Positions 8,073-15,628 of a DNA stretch of 64,000 bases are shown in pieces. The position numbers and the translations under genes are program-made. The notes under the pieces are model-generated. The model made no database searches, was not told the origin of the DNA, and saw only the letters and a list, made by a program, of their open reading frames with translations. Numbering within the stretch: the stretch's first letter is position 1; each line of letters opens with the position of its first letter. The stretch is from JBCBWG01 sp038523925. Lineage in GTDB: Bacteria > Pseudomonadota > Alphaproteobacteria > Rhizobiales > Hyphomicrobiaceae. The DNA lies in NCBI GenBank assembly GCA_038523925.1, contig JBCBIY010000004.1, positions 62,001 to 126,000 on the forward strand, read 5' to 3'.

Positions 8073-9935
8073 CTAGCGGCCTCCGCGGCCCCTCTGCTGG
8101 TCTTCATCGAACAGCGACACAAGCTGCTCGGTCATCGCGCCTGCGAGTTCGGTCGGATCGGTAATCGTGACCGCCCGGCGGTAGTAGCGCGTCACGTCGT
8201 GACCAATGCCGATTGCAATCAGCTCGACGTCTGAGCGGCTCTCAATCTCTTCGATCACCTGACGCAAGTGCTGCTCAAGGTACGAGCCAGAGTTCACCGA
8301 CAGCGTGGAATCGTCAACCGGCGCGCCATCCGAGATCATCATCAGGATGCGCCGCTGTTCCGGCCGGCCGAGCATCCGGCGGTGCGCCCACGTCAGCGCC
8401 TCGCCGTCAATGTTCTCTTTCAGCAGCCCCTCGCGCATCATCAGCGCCAGGTTACGCTTCGACCGGCGCCACGGCGCATCTGCCGGCTTGTAGACGATGT
8501 GGCGGAGATCGTTCAGGCGGCCGGGCGAAGAAGGCTTGCCGGACGCGAGCCAAGCTTCCCGCGACTGGCCGCCCTTCCAGGCCCGCGTCGTGAAGCCAAG
8601 GATCTCGACCTTCACGCCGCAACGTTCGAGCGTTCGCGCAAGAATGTCGGCGCAGGTCGCCGCCACCATAATCGGCCGGCCGCGCATCGATCCCGAGTTG
8701 TCGATCAGCAGCGTCACGATCGTATCGCGGAAGTCGGTATCGCGCTCGGCCTTGTAGCTCAGCGCATACATCGGATCGATGATCACACGCGTCAGCCGCG
8801 AGACATCGAGCGCACCTTCTTCGAGATCAAAGTCCCAGGCGCGGTTCTGCTGCGCCATGAGCTTCCGCTGGAGCTTGTTCGCGAGCCGTGAGACCGCGCC
8901 CGACAGATTGCGCAGCTCTTTGTCGAGGTGCGCGCGCAGCCGCTCAAGCTCTTCCGGCGTCGAAAGGTCTTCAGCCAGGATCTCTTCATCGTTCGCCGTC
9001 GAGAACACTTTGTAGCCAAAGCGACTGGCGTCTTCGAGGACAGAGACGTTCGGCTGCCACGGCTCGTCGCTCTCGGCTGGCTCCTCGCCGTCCATGTCGG
9101 CGTCGTACTCGTCGCTCTCGGCGTATTCGGTGTTCTCTTCGTAATCGCCATCGTCGCCCTGCGCGGTCTGTTCTTCCTGCGCGCGATCCTGGCCTTCGGT
9201 TGAATCGCCGTCGTCGTCCGACTGCTCATCGCCGCCGTCGGGCGTGTCTTCCTGTTCGTCCTCGCCCTCTTCGGCTTCGCCCTGTCCGGCTTCCTCGGTC
9301 AGATCGAGCTGGCGCAAGACGCTGCGGACGAGTTCACCAAACGCTTCCTGGTCGTCCGCGCAGGTCTTCATTTCGGCAAGCGTGTCGCCCGCGCGCTCTT
9401 CCACCCACGGCCGCCAGACATCGACGAGCGCCTTCGCCATTTCAGGCGGCGCGGCACCGGTCAGTTCCTCGCGGACCATAAGCGCGAGCGCTTCCTCAAG
9501 TGGTGCCTCGGCCTGCTCGGTGACGGCTGCGAACCGGCCATGAGCGAACTGATCTTCGACTTTCGCGCTGAGGTTGGCTGCGACGCCCTCCATGCGGTTT
9601 GCACCAAAGGCCTCGATGCGCGCGCGCTCGACGGCCTCGAACACGGTGCGCGCATCCGCCTGGTCCGGCACCAACCTCCGGTGCAGCTTCTCGTCATGAC
9701 AGGCTGAGCGCAGCGCAAGGCTATCGGCCCACCCGCGCATGACCGCGATCTCTTCCGCGCTTGGCACGCGCGATGGCTCCGGCAATTGCACGACCTTGCC
9801 GTCCATCGACGGCCGCCCGGCGGCATATGAGACCTGCACCTCATCGTCGCCGGCGATGGCGCGCACGGTCAGGCCCAGCGCCCGCTTGAACGGCTCCGCG
9901 GGGGCTTCTTTCCGGTTTGAGCCGCCGCTCGCCAT
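8073..9935 (-). CDS. cobT: Cobaltochelatase subunit CobT
   Basis: 620 residues. An N-terminal helical part is followed by a strongly acidic Asp/Glu/Gln stretch (about 213-292) and a C-terminal VWA domain with the metal-ion-dependent adhesion site DNSGSM (412-417). CobT, with CobS and CobN, forms the ATP-dependent aerobic cobaltochelatase that inserts cobalt into hydrogenobyrinic acid a,c-diamide. Length and domain order match the alphaproteobacterial enzyme. It lies 7 bp after cobS in the same direction. CobN is not in this window, so it must be encoded elsewhere if the complex is complete. Confidence 0.95.
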   Translation of the reverse strand: MASGGSNRKEAPAEPFKRALGLTVRAIAGDDEVQVSYAAGRPSMDGKVVQLPEPSRVPSAEEIAVMRGWADSLALRSACHDEKLHRRLVPDQADARTVFEAVERARIEAFGANRMEGVAANLSAKVEDQFAHGRFAAVTEQAEAPLEEALALMVREELTGAAPPEMAKALVDVWRPWVEERAGDTLAEMKTCADDQEAFGELVRSVLRQLDLTEEAGQGEAEEGEDEQEDTPDGGDEQSDDDGDSTEGQDRAQEEQTAQGDDGDYEENTEYAESDEYDADMDGEEPAESDEPWQPNVSVLEDASRFGYKVFSTANDEEILAEDLSTPEELERLRAHLDKELRNLSGAVSRLANKLQRKLMAQQNRAWDFDLEEGALDVSRLTRVIIDPMYALSYKAERDTDFRDTIVTLLIDNSGSMRGRPIMVAATCADILARTLERCGVKVEILGFTTRAWKGGQSREAWLASGKPSSPGRLNDLRHIVYKPADAPWRRSKRNLALMMREGLLKENIDGEALTWAHRRMLGRPEQRRILMMISDGAPVDDSTLSVNSGSYLEQHLRQVIEEIESRSDVELIAIGIGHDVTRYYRRAVTITDPTELAGAMTEQLVSLFDEDQQRGRGGR

Positions 9936-9942
9936 GGCCCGC

Positions 9943-10938
9943 TTAGCTCAGCGCAACGTTGACGGCGCTCTCCGGCAATTCATCGCCGAAACACCGTTGA
10001 TAGAATTCGGCAACCGCCTCGCGCTCAAGCTCATCGCACTTGTTGAGGAACGTCAGGCGGAACGCAAACCCGACGTCGCCGAAGATCTCTGCGTTCTCCG
10101 CCCAGGTCATTACCGTGCGCGGGCTCATCACCGTCGAGAGGTCGCCGTTGATGAACGAATTCCGCGTGAGGTCGGCGACGCGCACCATGTTGGCGACGGT
10201 CTTCTTGCCCATGTCGGACTTCGCGTAACTCTTTACCTTCGACAAGATGATACCGACCTCATCATCATGCGGCAGGTAGTTCAGCGTGACGACGAGCGAC
10301 CAGCGGTCCATCTGGCCTTGGTTGATCTGTTGCGTGCCGTGATAAAGGCCGGACGTATCGCCGAGGCCAATCGTGTTCGTCGTCGCGAACAGCCGGAAGC
10401 ACGGATGCGGGCGGATCACCTTCGACTGGTCGAGCAGTGTCAGCTTGCCGGCCACTTCGAGGACGCGCTGGATAACGAACATGACGTCCGGGCGGCCGGC
10501 GTCATACTCATCGAACGTGAGCGCGATATTGTTCTGCAGGGCCCACGGCAGAATGCCCTCGCGGAACTCGGTCACCTGCTTTCCGTCCTTCAGCACGATC
10601 GCGTCCTTGCCGACGAGATCAATGCGCGAGACATGGCTGTCGAGGTTGACGCGCACGCACGGCCAGTTGAGGCGCGCTGCGATCTGCTCGATGTGGGTCG
10701 ACTTCCCCGTGCCGTGATAGCCTTGAACCATCACACGGCGGTTGTGTTTGAAGCCAGCGAGGATCGCGAGCGTGACCTCACGATTGAACAGATAGTCCGG
10801 ATCGAGATCTGGGACGTGCGATCCCGCCTCGGCGTACGCCGGAACTTCCATGTCGCTGTCGATGCCGAAGACTTTGCCGACGGAAACCGTTGTGTCCGGC
10901 ATTGCCGCTGCGTTCGGCTCGCCTAATCCTGCGCCCAT
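9943..10938 (-). CDS. cobS: Cobaltochelatase subunit CobS, AAA+ ATPase
   Basis: 331 residues, the usual CobS length. Walker A is GYHGTGKS (73-80) and Walker B is TFDEYD (141-146), within a MoxR-like AAA+ domain. CobS hexamers associate with CobT rings and drive cobalt insertion by CobN. The open frame starts at the ATG at 10938; Met13 (MPDTTVSVGKVFGID) is an alternative start. It is immediately upstream of cobT. The cobS, J-domain and bolA neighbourhood is one I associate with Hyphomicrobiales. Confidence 0.95.
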   Translation of the reverse strand: MGAGLGEPNAAAMPDTTVSVGKVFGIDSDMEVPAYAEAGSHVPDLDPDYLFNREVTLAILAGFKHNRRVMVQGYHGTGKSTHIEQIAARLNWPCVRVNLDSHVSRIDLVGKDAIVLKDGKQVTEFREGILPWALQNNIALTFDEYDAGRPDVMFVIQRVLEVAGKLTLLDQSKVIRPHPCFRLFATTNTIGLGDTSGLYHGTQQINQGQMDRWSLVVTLNYLPHDDEVGIILSKVKSYAKSDMGKKTVANMVRVADLTRNSFINGDLSTVMSPRTVMTWAENAEIFGDVGFAFRLTFLNKCDELEREAVAEFYQRCFGDELPESAVNVALS

Positions 10939-11055
10939 GCTATTCGGTGCTCACGTCTCGATCTGAAGTCAGGAGGTCGCGCGTGGCGTCTAGCCTGCTC
11001 ACGCGGCACAGGGAGAATGAGGCGAACCGGCCCCCTGTAAGCCGGCGGGACGGGT

Positions 11056-11685
11056 TCAGACCATCCCCACCTGTTTGAGGTAGTTATAGGCCTGGATGAT
11101 CTCGCGCAACTTCTCCTCCGACCCGCGGTCGCCGCCATTCGCGTCGGGGTGATGCTTTTTCACGAGTTCCTTGAACCGGGTCTTGAGATCTTCCTTTGAC
11201 GCGCTCTCGTGCAGGCCGAGCGTCTCGACCGCCTTGGCTTCGAGCGGCTTCAGCTTGCGGGCCGGCTTCTTGGCCTGCGCGCGCGCCTGCTTGGCCCGCC
11301 ACGCATGGAAACCCTGCGCCATTCCGTGGACCGGCGGCTCGTTCGACTTGGCCTTGCCTTTGCCCTTCTTAGCTTTCGGCGAATGCGCATTCTGGCTGAC
11401 GTTCCACGTCGGGCGATGGCCGTACTGCGCGTCGCGCTGAAAGTCCTCGACCTGCTCGTCGCTCATCCCGTCGAAGTAATTGTACGACGCGTTGTACTGA
11501 CGGACGTGGTCATTGCAGAAGACGAAGAACTCGCCGTCACGGCCGCGGCCCTTCGGCGCGCGGTATTTGCCGTCCTTCTCGCAACCCTTCCATTGGCAGC
11601 GAGGAAACTCGGGCTGTACGGGCTCATCGGCGTCTTTGTCGCCGCGGATCCGCACCATGTCGAAGTATTTTGAATTGAGCTTCAT
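11056..11685 (-). CDS. J-domain (DnaJ-like) co-chaperone with N-terminal Cys-rich region
   Basis: 209 residues from the ATG at 11685 (MKLNSKYFDMVRIR). Residues about 28-75 carry a C-x4-C ... C-x2-H pattern (RCQWKGC, then FCNDHVRQYN) that may bind zinc. The J domain is at the C-terminus (about 150-205), with the essential HPD in KELVKKHHPDANGG. It therefore resembles DjlA/HscB-type helper proteins rather than full DnaJ. It would stimulate an Hsp70 ATPase. The frame extends upstream to 12087 but would then overlap bolA; the family-like start is 11685. It is divergent from bolA. Confidence 0.85.
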   Translation of the reverse strand: MKLNSKYFDMVRIRGDKDADEPVQPEFPRCQWKGCEKDGKYRAPKGRGRDGEFFVFCNDHVRQYNASYNYFDGMSDEQVEDFQRDAQYGHRPTWNVSQNAHSPKAKKGKGKAKSNEPPVHGMAQGFHAWRAKQARAQAKKPARKLKPLEAKAVETLGLHESASKEDLKTRFKELVKKHHPDANGGDRGSEEKLREIIQAYNYLKQVGMV

Positions 11686-11808
11686 GATCGGGCGCGGAGT
11701 ATGATCGCGTGTCCCTGACAAGACAAGCGACGGATGGCGTTTCGTGCCATCCTCATGCGAGGAATTTCTGTCGCGCAGCCAAGCCGGCTGGCAACACGAG
11801 AGTAGGAC

Positions 11809-12090
11809 ATGACCTTCGAGCAACGCATTCGTGAAAAACTCATGATCGCACTCGAGCCAACACGGCTCGATGTCATCAACGAAAGTGAGCTGCATGCGGG
11901 TCACCGCGGCTCGCCGGGCACGGGTCAAAGCCACTTCCGTATCGTCGTTGTTGCAGACGCCTTCGCCGGCGAAGGTCGCGTTGCGCGACACCGCAAGATC
12001 AACGACTTGCTCGCCGACGAGATGGCGCCGGGTGGCGTCCATGCGCTTGCGATCCACGCCTATGCGCCGGGCGAACCGCTGCGGCATTGA
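11809..12090 (+). CDS. bolA: BolA-family protein
   Basis: 93 residues, a single BolA domain. Features include the helix RIREKLMIALEP, the SHFRIVVVADAF strand and the conserved ARHRKIND motif with its His ligand, ending in GGVHALAIHAYAP. BolA proteins partner monothiol glutaredoxins in iron-sulfur cluster handling and influence cell shape under stress. The ATG at 11809 follows a TAGGA sequence. Divergent from the J-domain gene, with 123 bp between the two start codons. Confidence 0.93.
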   Translation: MTFEQRIREKLMIALEPTRLDVINESELHAGHRGSPGTGQSHFRIVVVADAFAGEGRVARHRKINDLLADEMAPGGVHALAIHAYAPGEPLRH

Positions 12091-12131
12091 AACGCATGCA
12101 CTGCGCGAGGTAAGCGACGCGCCGCCTCGAC

Positions 12132-13418
12132 TTAATCCTCGGTTGGTTGCGGCACCGAGACCGGGCGCACGCGCAGCGCCGTCAGCTTGTTGCGGCTCTT
12201 GCGCAGAACCTCGAACCGGTAGCCATAAAACGTGAAGGTCTGACCTGGCTCGGGGATGGCCTGTGCCTCGTGAATGACCAGACCAGCAACCGTCGTTGCC
12301 TCTTCATCAGGCAACTCCCAGCCCATTTCGCGATTGAGGTCGCGGATCGCGACGCCGCCATCGACATTGACCGCGCCGTCACCAATCGGGCGGATCGACG
12401 TGTCGCCGAGATCGTGCTCATCGGTGATCTGGCCGACGATCTCTTCGAGGATGTCTTCGATCGTGAGCAGGCCGCGCACTTCGCCGTACTCATCGACCGC
12501 AAGCGCGATCTGCGCCTTCTCCTTAAGGAACGCGTTCAACTGATAGCTGAGGCTCGTCGTCTCCGGCACGAACCAGGGCTTCGAAGCGAGCTGTTCAAGC
12601 TCGATCCGCGTCACGTCCCATCCGACCCGGCCAACCGCCTTCGCGACGTCCTTTGCATGGAGAACGCCGACGATGTTGTCGGGCTCGTCCCGCCAGACCG
12701 GCAGGCGCGTGTGCTGGTTGTTGAGGAGTTCGCGCACGATCGCCTCCGCCGGCGCGTCGATGTCGAGTGTCTCCATCTTCGTGCGGTGGATCATGACATC
12801 CTCGATCGTCAGCTCCTTGAGGTCGAGCACGCCACCAAGCCGGTGCGCATCCGCCCGCTCCACGGCGCCATCGCGTGTCGAAAGCTCAATCGTGCCGCGC
12901 AGCTCTTCTTTCGCCGCCAGCACATTGGCGTCGTCATCCGCCTTCGTTGGCGTCAACGAGAGGATCGCCTGCACGGCGAGATCGATCGTCGCCGTGATCG
13001 GTCGCAGCAGCACGATCAACACGCGCATGATCGGCGCGATCGCGAGCGACATCTTCTCGGGATATGCGATCGCGTAGGTCTTCGGCAGCACCTCGCAGAA
13101 GATGACGATGATAAGCGTCAGCACGATCGTTGCGTAGAGCACGCCCGCCTCGCCAAACAACGTGATCAGCAGGCTCGTCGTCAGCGCAGACGCGAGAATG
13201 TTGACGAGGTTGTTGCCGAGCAGGACCGTGCCGATGATCCGCTCGGGCTTCTTAAGGATGCGGCTGACGAGAGCGGCGCGCCCGTCGCCCTCCTGGGCCA
13301 TCGCGTGCATCCGCGCCCGCGACACCGCGGTGAGCGCGGTCTCGGAGCCCGAAAAGAAGGCTGAGATCGACAGCAGGGTCACGACGCCTGCGAGCGTGAG
13401 ATAGAGAGCAAGTTCCAT
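12132..13418 (-). CDS. CNNM/HlyC-CorC family membrane protein with CBS pair
   Basis: 428 residues. N-terminal DUF21/CNNM membrane domain with about four hydrophobic helices (LTLAGVVTLLSISAFFSGSE, ATIVLTLIIVIFCEVLPKTY) up to about residue 150. Then a CBS-domain pair (DVMIHRTKMETLD; RLPVWRDEPDNIVGVLHAKD; LTIEDILEEIVGQITDEHD) and a C-terminal CorC/HlyC domain (VNVDGGVAIRDLNREMGWEL). The family is linked to Mg2+/Co2+ efflux or homeostasis in the inner membrane. It lies 51 bp downstream of aroB on the same strand, the common alphaproteobacterial order aroK-aroB-CNNM, and converges on bolA. Confidence 0.92.
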   Translation of the reverse strand: MELALYLTLAGVVTLLSISAFFSGSETALTAVSRARMHAMAQEGDGRAALVSRILKKPERIIGTVLLGNNLVNILASALTTSLLITLFGEAGVLYATIVLTLIIVIFCEVLPKTYAIAYPEKMSLAIAPIMRVLIVLLRPITATIDLAVQAILSLTPTKADDDANVLAAKEELRGTIELSTRDGAVERADAHRLGGVLDLKELTIEDVMIHRTKMETLDIDAPAEAIVRELLNNQHTRLPVWRDEPDNIVGVLHAKDVAKAVGRVGWDVTRIELEQLASKPWFVPETTSLSYQLNAFLKEKAQIALAVDEYGEVRGLLTIEDILEEIVGQITDEHDLGDTSIRPIGDGAVNVDGGVAIRDLNREMGWELPDEEATTVAGLVIHEAQAIPEPGQTFTFYGYRFEVLRKSRNKLTALRVRPVSVPQPTED

Positions 13419-13469
13419 GGGTCTCGTCAGAGGGATCAGAGCAAAGCGTTAGAGCCAGAGATAACCCGG

Positions 13470-14591
13470 TCAGGCAGACACCACTTCGGTGTCGAGAAAC
13501 TCTGATACGACATCTTGGGGCACATCCCGCGCGATTTCAGCGGCGCCAATGGCGCGCGTCAGAATGAACGTCAATTGCCCGTCCCGCACTTTCTTGTCTT
13601 GCGCCATCAGCGCGAGCAACTCATCGCGGGATGGCATCTCCCCGCCCGGGATGTCGGCGATGCGCGTTGGCAGCCCAACCGACTTTAAGTGCGCTGCAAC
13701 GCGCGCGGCAGTCTGCGGCGGGGCGCGCCCAAGGTGTTCTGAGAAACGGAACGCCTGCGCCATGCCGATTGCGACGGCCTCGCCGTGCAGCAGCCGATCA
13801 GAATACCCGGCCCAGGCTTCGAGCGCGTGGCCGAATGTGTGGCCGAGATTAAGTAGCGCGCGGTCACCCGCCTCGCGCTCGTCACGTGAAACAATCTCCG
13901 CCTTCATCTCAACACTGCGCACGACGGCGCGGTGCAGGACGTCGAGATCGCGCCGGGCGAAGCGCTCGCGATTGTCGTCGAGCCAATGAAAGAATTCAGC
14001 GTCGCCGAGCAGGCCGTATTTGACGACTTCGCCGTAGCCTGCGCGCAACTGCCGATCCGGCAGCGTCTCGAGCGTCTTGATGTCGGCAAGCACGAGGCTT
14101 GGCTGATGAAACGCGCCGAGCAAGTTCTTGCCGGCGGCCGCGTTGATGCCGGTCTTGCCGCCGACGGAACTGTCGACCTGCGCCAACAGACTTGTCGGGA
14201 TCTGCACGAATCCGACACCGCGGCGCACGATGGCTGCGGCGAAGCCTGCGAGGTCACCAATGACGCCGCCGCCGAGTGCGATCACGAGATCGCCGCGTTC
14301 GAGGCCTGAGCCGAGCAACTCATCGCAGACGCGGGCGAGCACGGGCAGTGACTTGCTCGCTTCGCCCGGCGCGACCGTGATCACGGCGCGGTTGCGGATA
14401 CGAGACGCTGCCAGCGCCGCCTCCAACTGCGGGAGTTGCGCCGCTGCGACCGTTGTGTCCGTCACGATCGCGACCGCGCGCTTACCAACGCGCACTTCGA
14501 TCAGCGCACCCGCCCGCTCAAGCAGGCCATGGCCAACGAGCACGTCATAACTGCGCGCGCCAAGGTCAATGCGGACGGTTGTCTCGCTCAT
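13470..14591 (-). CDS. aroB: 3-dehydroquinate synthase
   Basis: 373 residues. The NAD-binding motif ALGGGVIGDLAGFAA and the zinc-ligand regions AGYGEVVKYGLLGD and LNLGHTFGHALEAW, then HGEAVAIGM, identify AroB. It converts DAHP to 3-dehydroquinate, the second step of the shikimate pathway, in the cytoplasm. The start ATG overlaps the aroK stop by 4 bp (14588-14591), so aroK-aroB are translationally coupled. Confidence 0.97.
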   Translation of the reverse strand: MSETTVRIDLGARSYDVLVGHGLLERAGALIEVRVGKRAVAIVTDTTVAAAQLPQLEAALAASRIRNRAVITVAPGEASKSLPVLARVCDELLGSGLERGDLVIALGGGVIGDLAGFAAAIVRRGVGFVQIPTSLLAQVDSSVGGKTGINAAAGKNLLGAFHQPSLVLADIKTLETLPDRQLRAGYGEVVKYGLLGDAEFFHWLDDNRERFARRDLDVLHRAVVRSVEMKAEIVSRDEREAGDRALLNLGHTFGHALEAWAGYSDRLLHGEAVAIGMAQAFRFSEHLGRAPPQTAARVAAHLKSVGLPTRIADIPGGEMPSRDELLALMAQDKKVRDGQLTFILTRAIGAAEIARDVPQDVVSEFLDTEVVSA

Positions 14592-15163
14592 GTCGCGCGG
14601 CCTGCCATGGCGCCTGGCAGCTTCTTTAACGCCTCACCGACGACCACATCGTGCGCATGATCCAGCGAGTCGATGACCAGATCGGCCTCGGCGTAGATCG
14701 GATACCGCTCATCCATCAGCGCCTGCATCTTTGCGCGCGGATCGGCGGTCTTGAGGAGCGGACGATCATCGCGGCGCATCACCCGCTCCATCAGCACGTC
14801 CAGGCTCGCGCGCAGCCAGATCGACACGCCGGCCCGTGCGATCGCCGTGCGCGTATCCGGGTCCATGAACGCGCCACCGCCGGTTGCCAACACCTGCCGG
14901 CGCTCGCCCAACAGCCGCGCAATGACGCGACGCTCGCCAGCCCGGAAGTAGGCCTCGCCATGTTCAGCAAATATTTCCGGGATCGTCATCCGCGCAGCGC
15001 GCTCGATCTCAGTGTCGGCATCCACGAACGGCAGTCGGAGCGATTGAGCGAGGCGCCGGCCGACGGTCGTCTTCCCACAGCCCATCAACCCAACCATCAC
15101 AATCGAGCGGTCACCAAGACGGCTGAGCGTTTCCGCTGCCAGTTCCTTCCTGTGTCTGCCCAT
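14588..15163 (-). CDS. aroK: Shikimate kinase
   Basis: 191 residues from the ATG at 15163 (MGRHRKELAAETLSRLG). Walker A is GLMGCGKTTVGRRLA, the shikimate-binding acidic pair is in FVDADTEIER, GGGAF follows, and RDDRPLL is the lid region. It phosphorylates shikimate with ATP. The frame opens as far as 15451, but that extension has no resemblance to shikimate kinases. First gene of the leftward aroK-aroB-CNNM unit, divergent from the small membrane protein at 15454. Confidence 0.95.
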   Translation of the reverse strand: MGRHRKELAAETLSRLGDRSIVMVGLMGCGKTTVGRRLAQSLRLPFVDADTEIERAARMTIPEIFAEHGEAYFRAGERRVIARLLGERRQVLATGGGAFMDPDTRTAIARAGVSIWLRASLDVLMERVMRRDDRPLLKTADPRAKMQALMDERYPIYAEADLVIDSLDHAHDVVVGEALKKLPGAMAGRAT

Positions 15164-15453
15164 TGCCTCTGGTTGCTGGTTCTTCAAGCGGCGTACGCCG
15201 CGCATGTCCGGCGGCGGGCCGACATTCGGCTCGAACTTACGGCACGATCCGAGACATTGCACCAGCCGGTGCCGTGCCGCTAGATGGGCCCTCGACTTTA
15301 GGATTTCATTTACCATTCCCGACACAACTGTTCGCAGGGGACGGGGATCGAGCCGCGGCCCGCGCCATACCACGCCCATAGTTCGGTCAAACGACTGTGG
15401 TCCGTACACGTGCTGCGCGCGTCCGACCGCGGCGAAAAGGGGTTCGACCACGA

Positions 15454-15603
15454 ATGCCAGTGATCGTTCGTTTCGCTATTTTCGCCATTGTACTGAGCGT
15501 CGCCGGCTACATCGGGCTTTACGTCATGGCCAAACACTTCGAGCCCGAGCCGCGCGAAGTGACGAAATCGCTTCCGGTCAAGATCGATAGGCTGAACCGC
15601 TAG
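15454..15603 (+). CDS. Small single-pass membrane protein
   Basis: 49 residues: one membrane helix (VRFAIFAIVLSVAGYIGLYV, residues 4-23) followed by a soluble tail FEPEPREVTKSLPVKID. The Met at 15454 is preferred because the upstream 19 residues are Arg-rich and not family-like. Small proteins of this type occur between aroK and xerD in Hyphomicrobiales, as far as I recall, with no known function. It is 25 bp upstream of, and in the same direction as, the large exported protein, suggesting an operon. Confidence 0.75.
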   Translation: MPVIVRFAIFAIVLSVAGYIGLYVMAKHFEPEPREVTKSLPVKIDRLNR

Positions 15604-15628
15604 ACGATGAACGGGAAGAGCTGAGCCG

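Noticed and set aside
12147..13364. 405-codon plus-strand open frame opposite the CNNM gene
   Set aside because: Arg/Asp/His-rich shadow of a clear membrane-protein gene.
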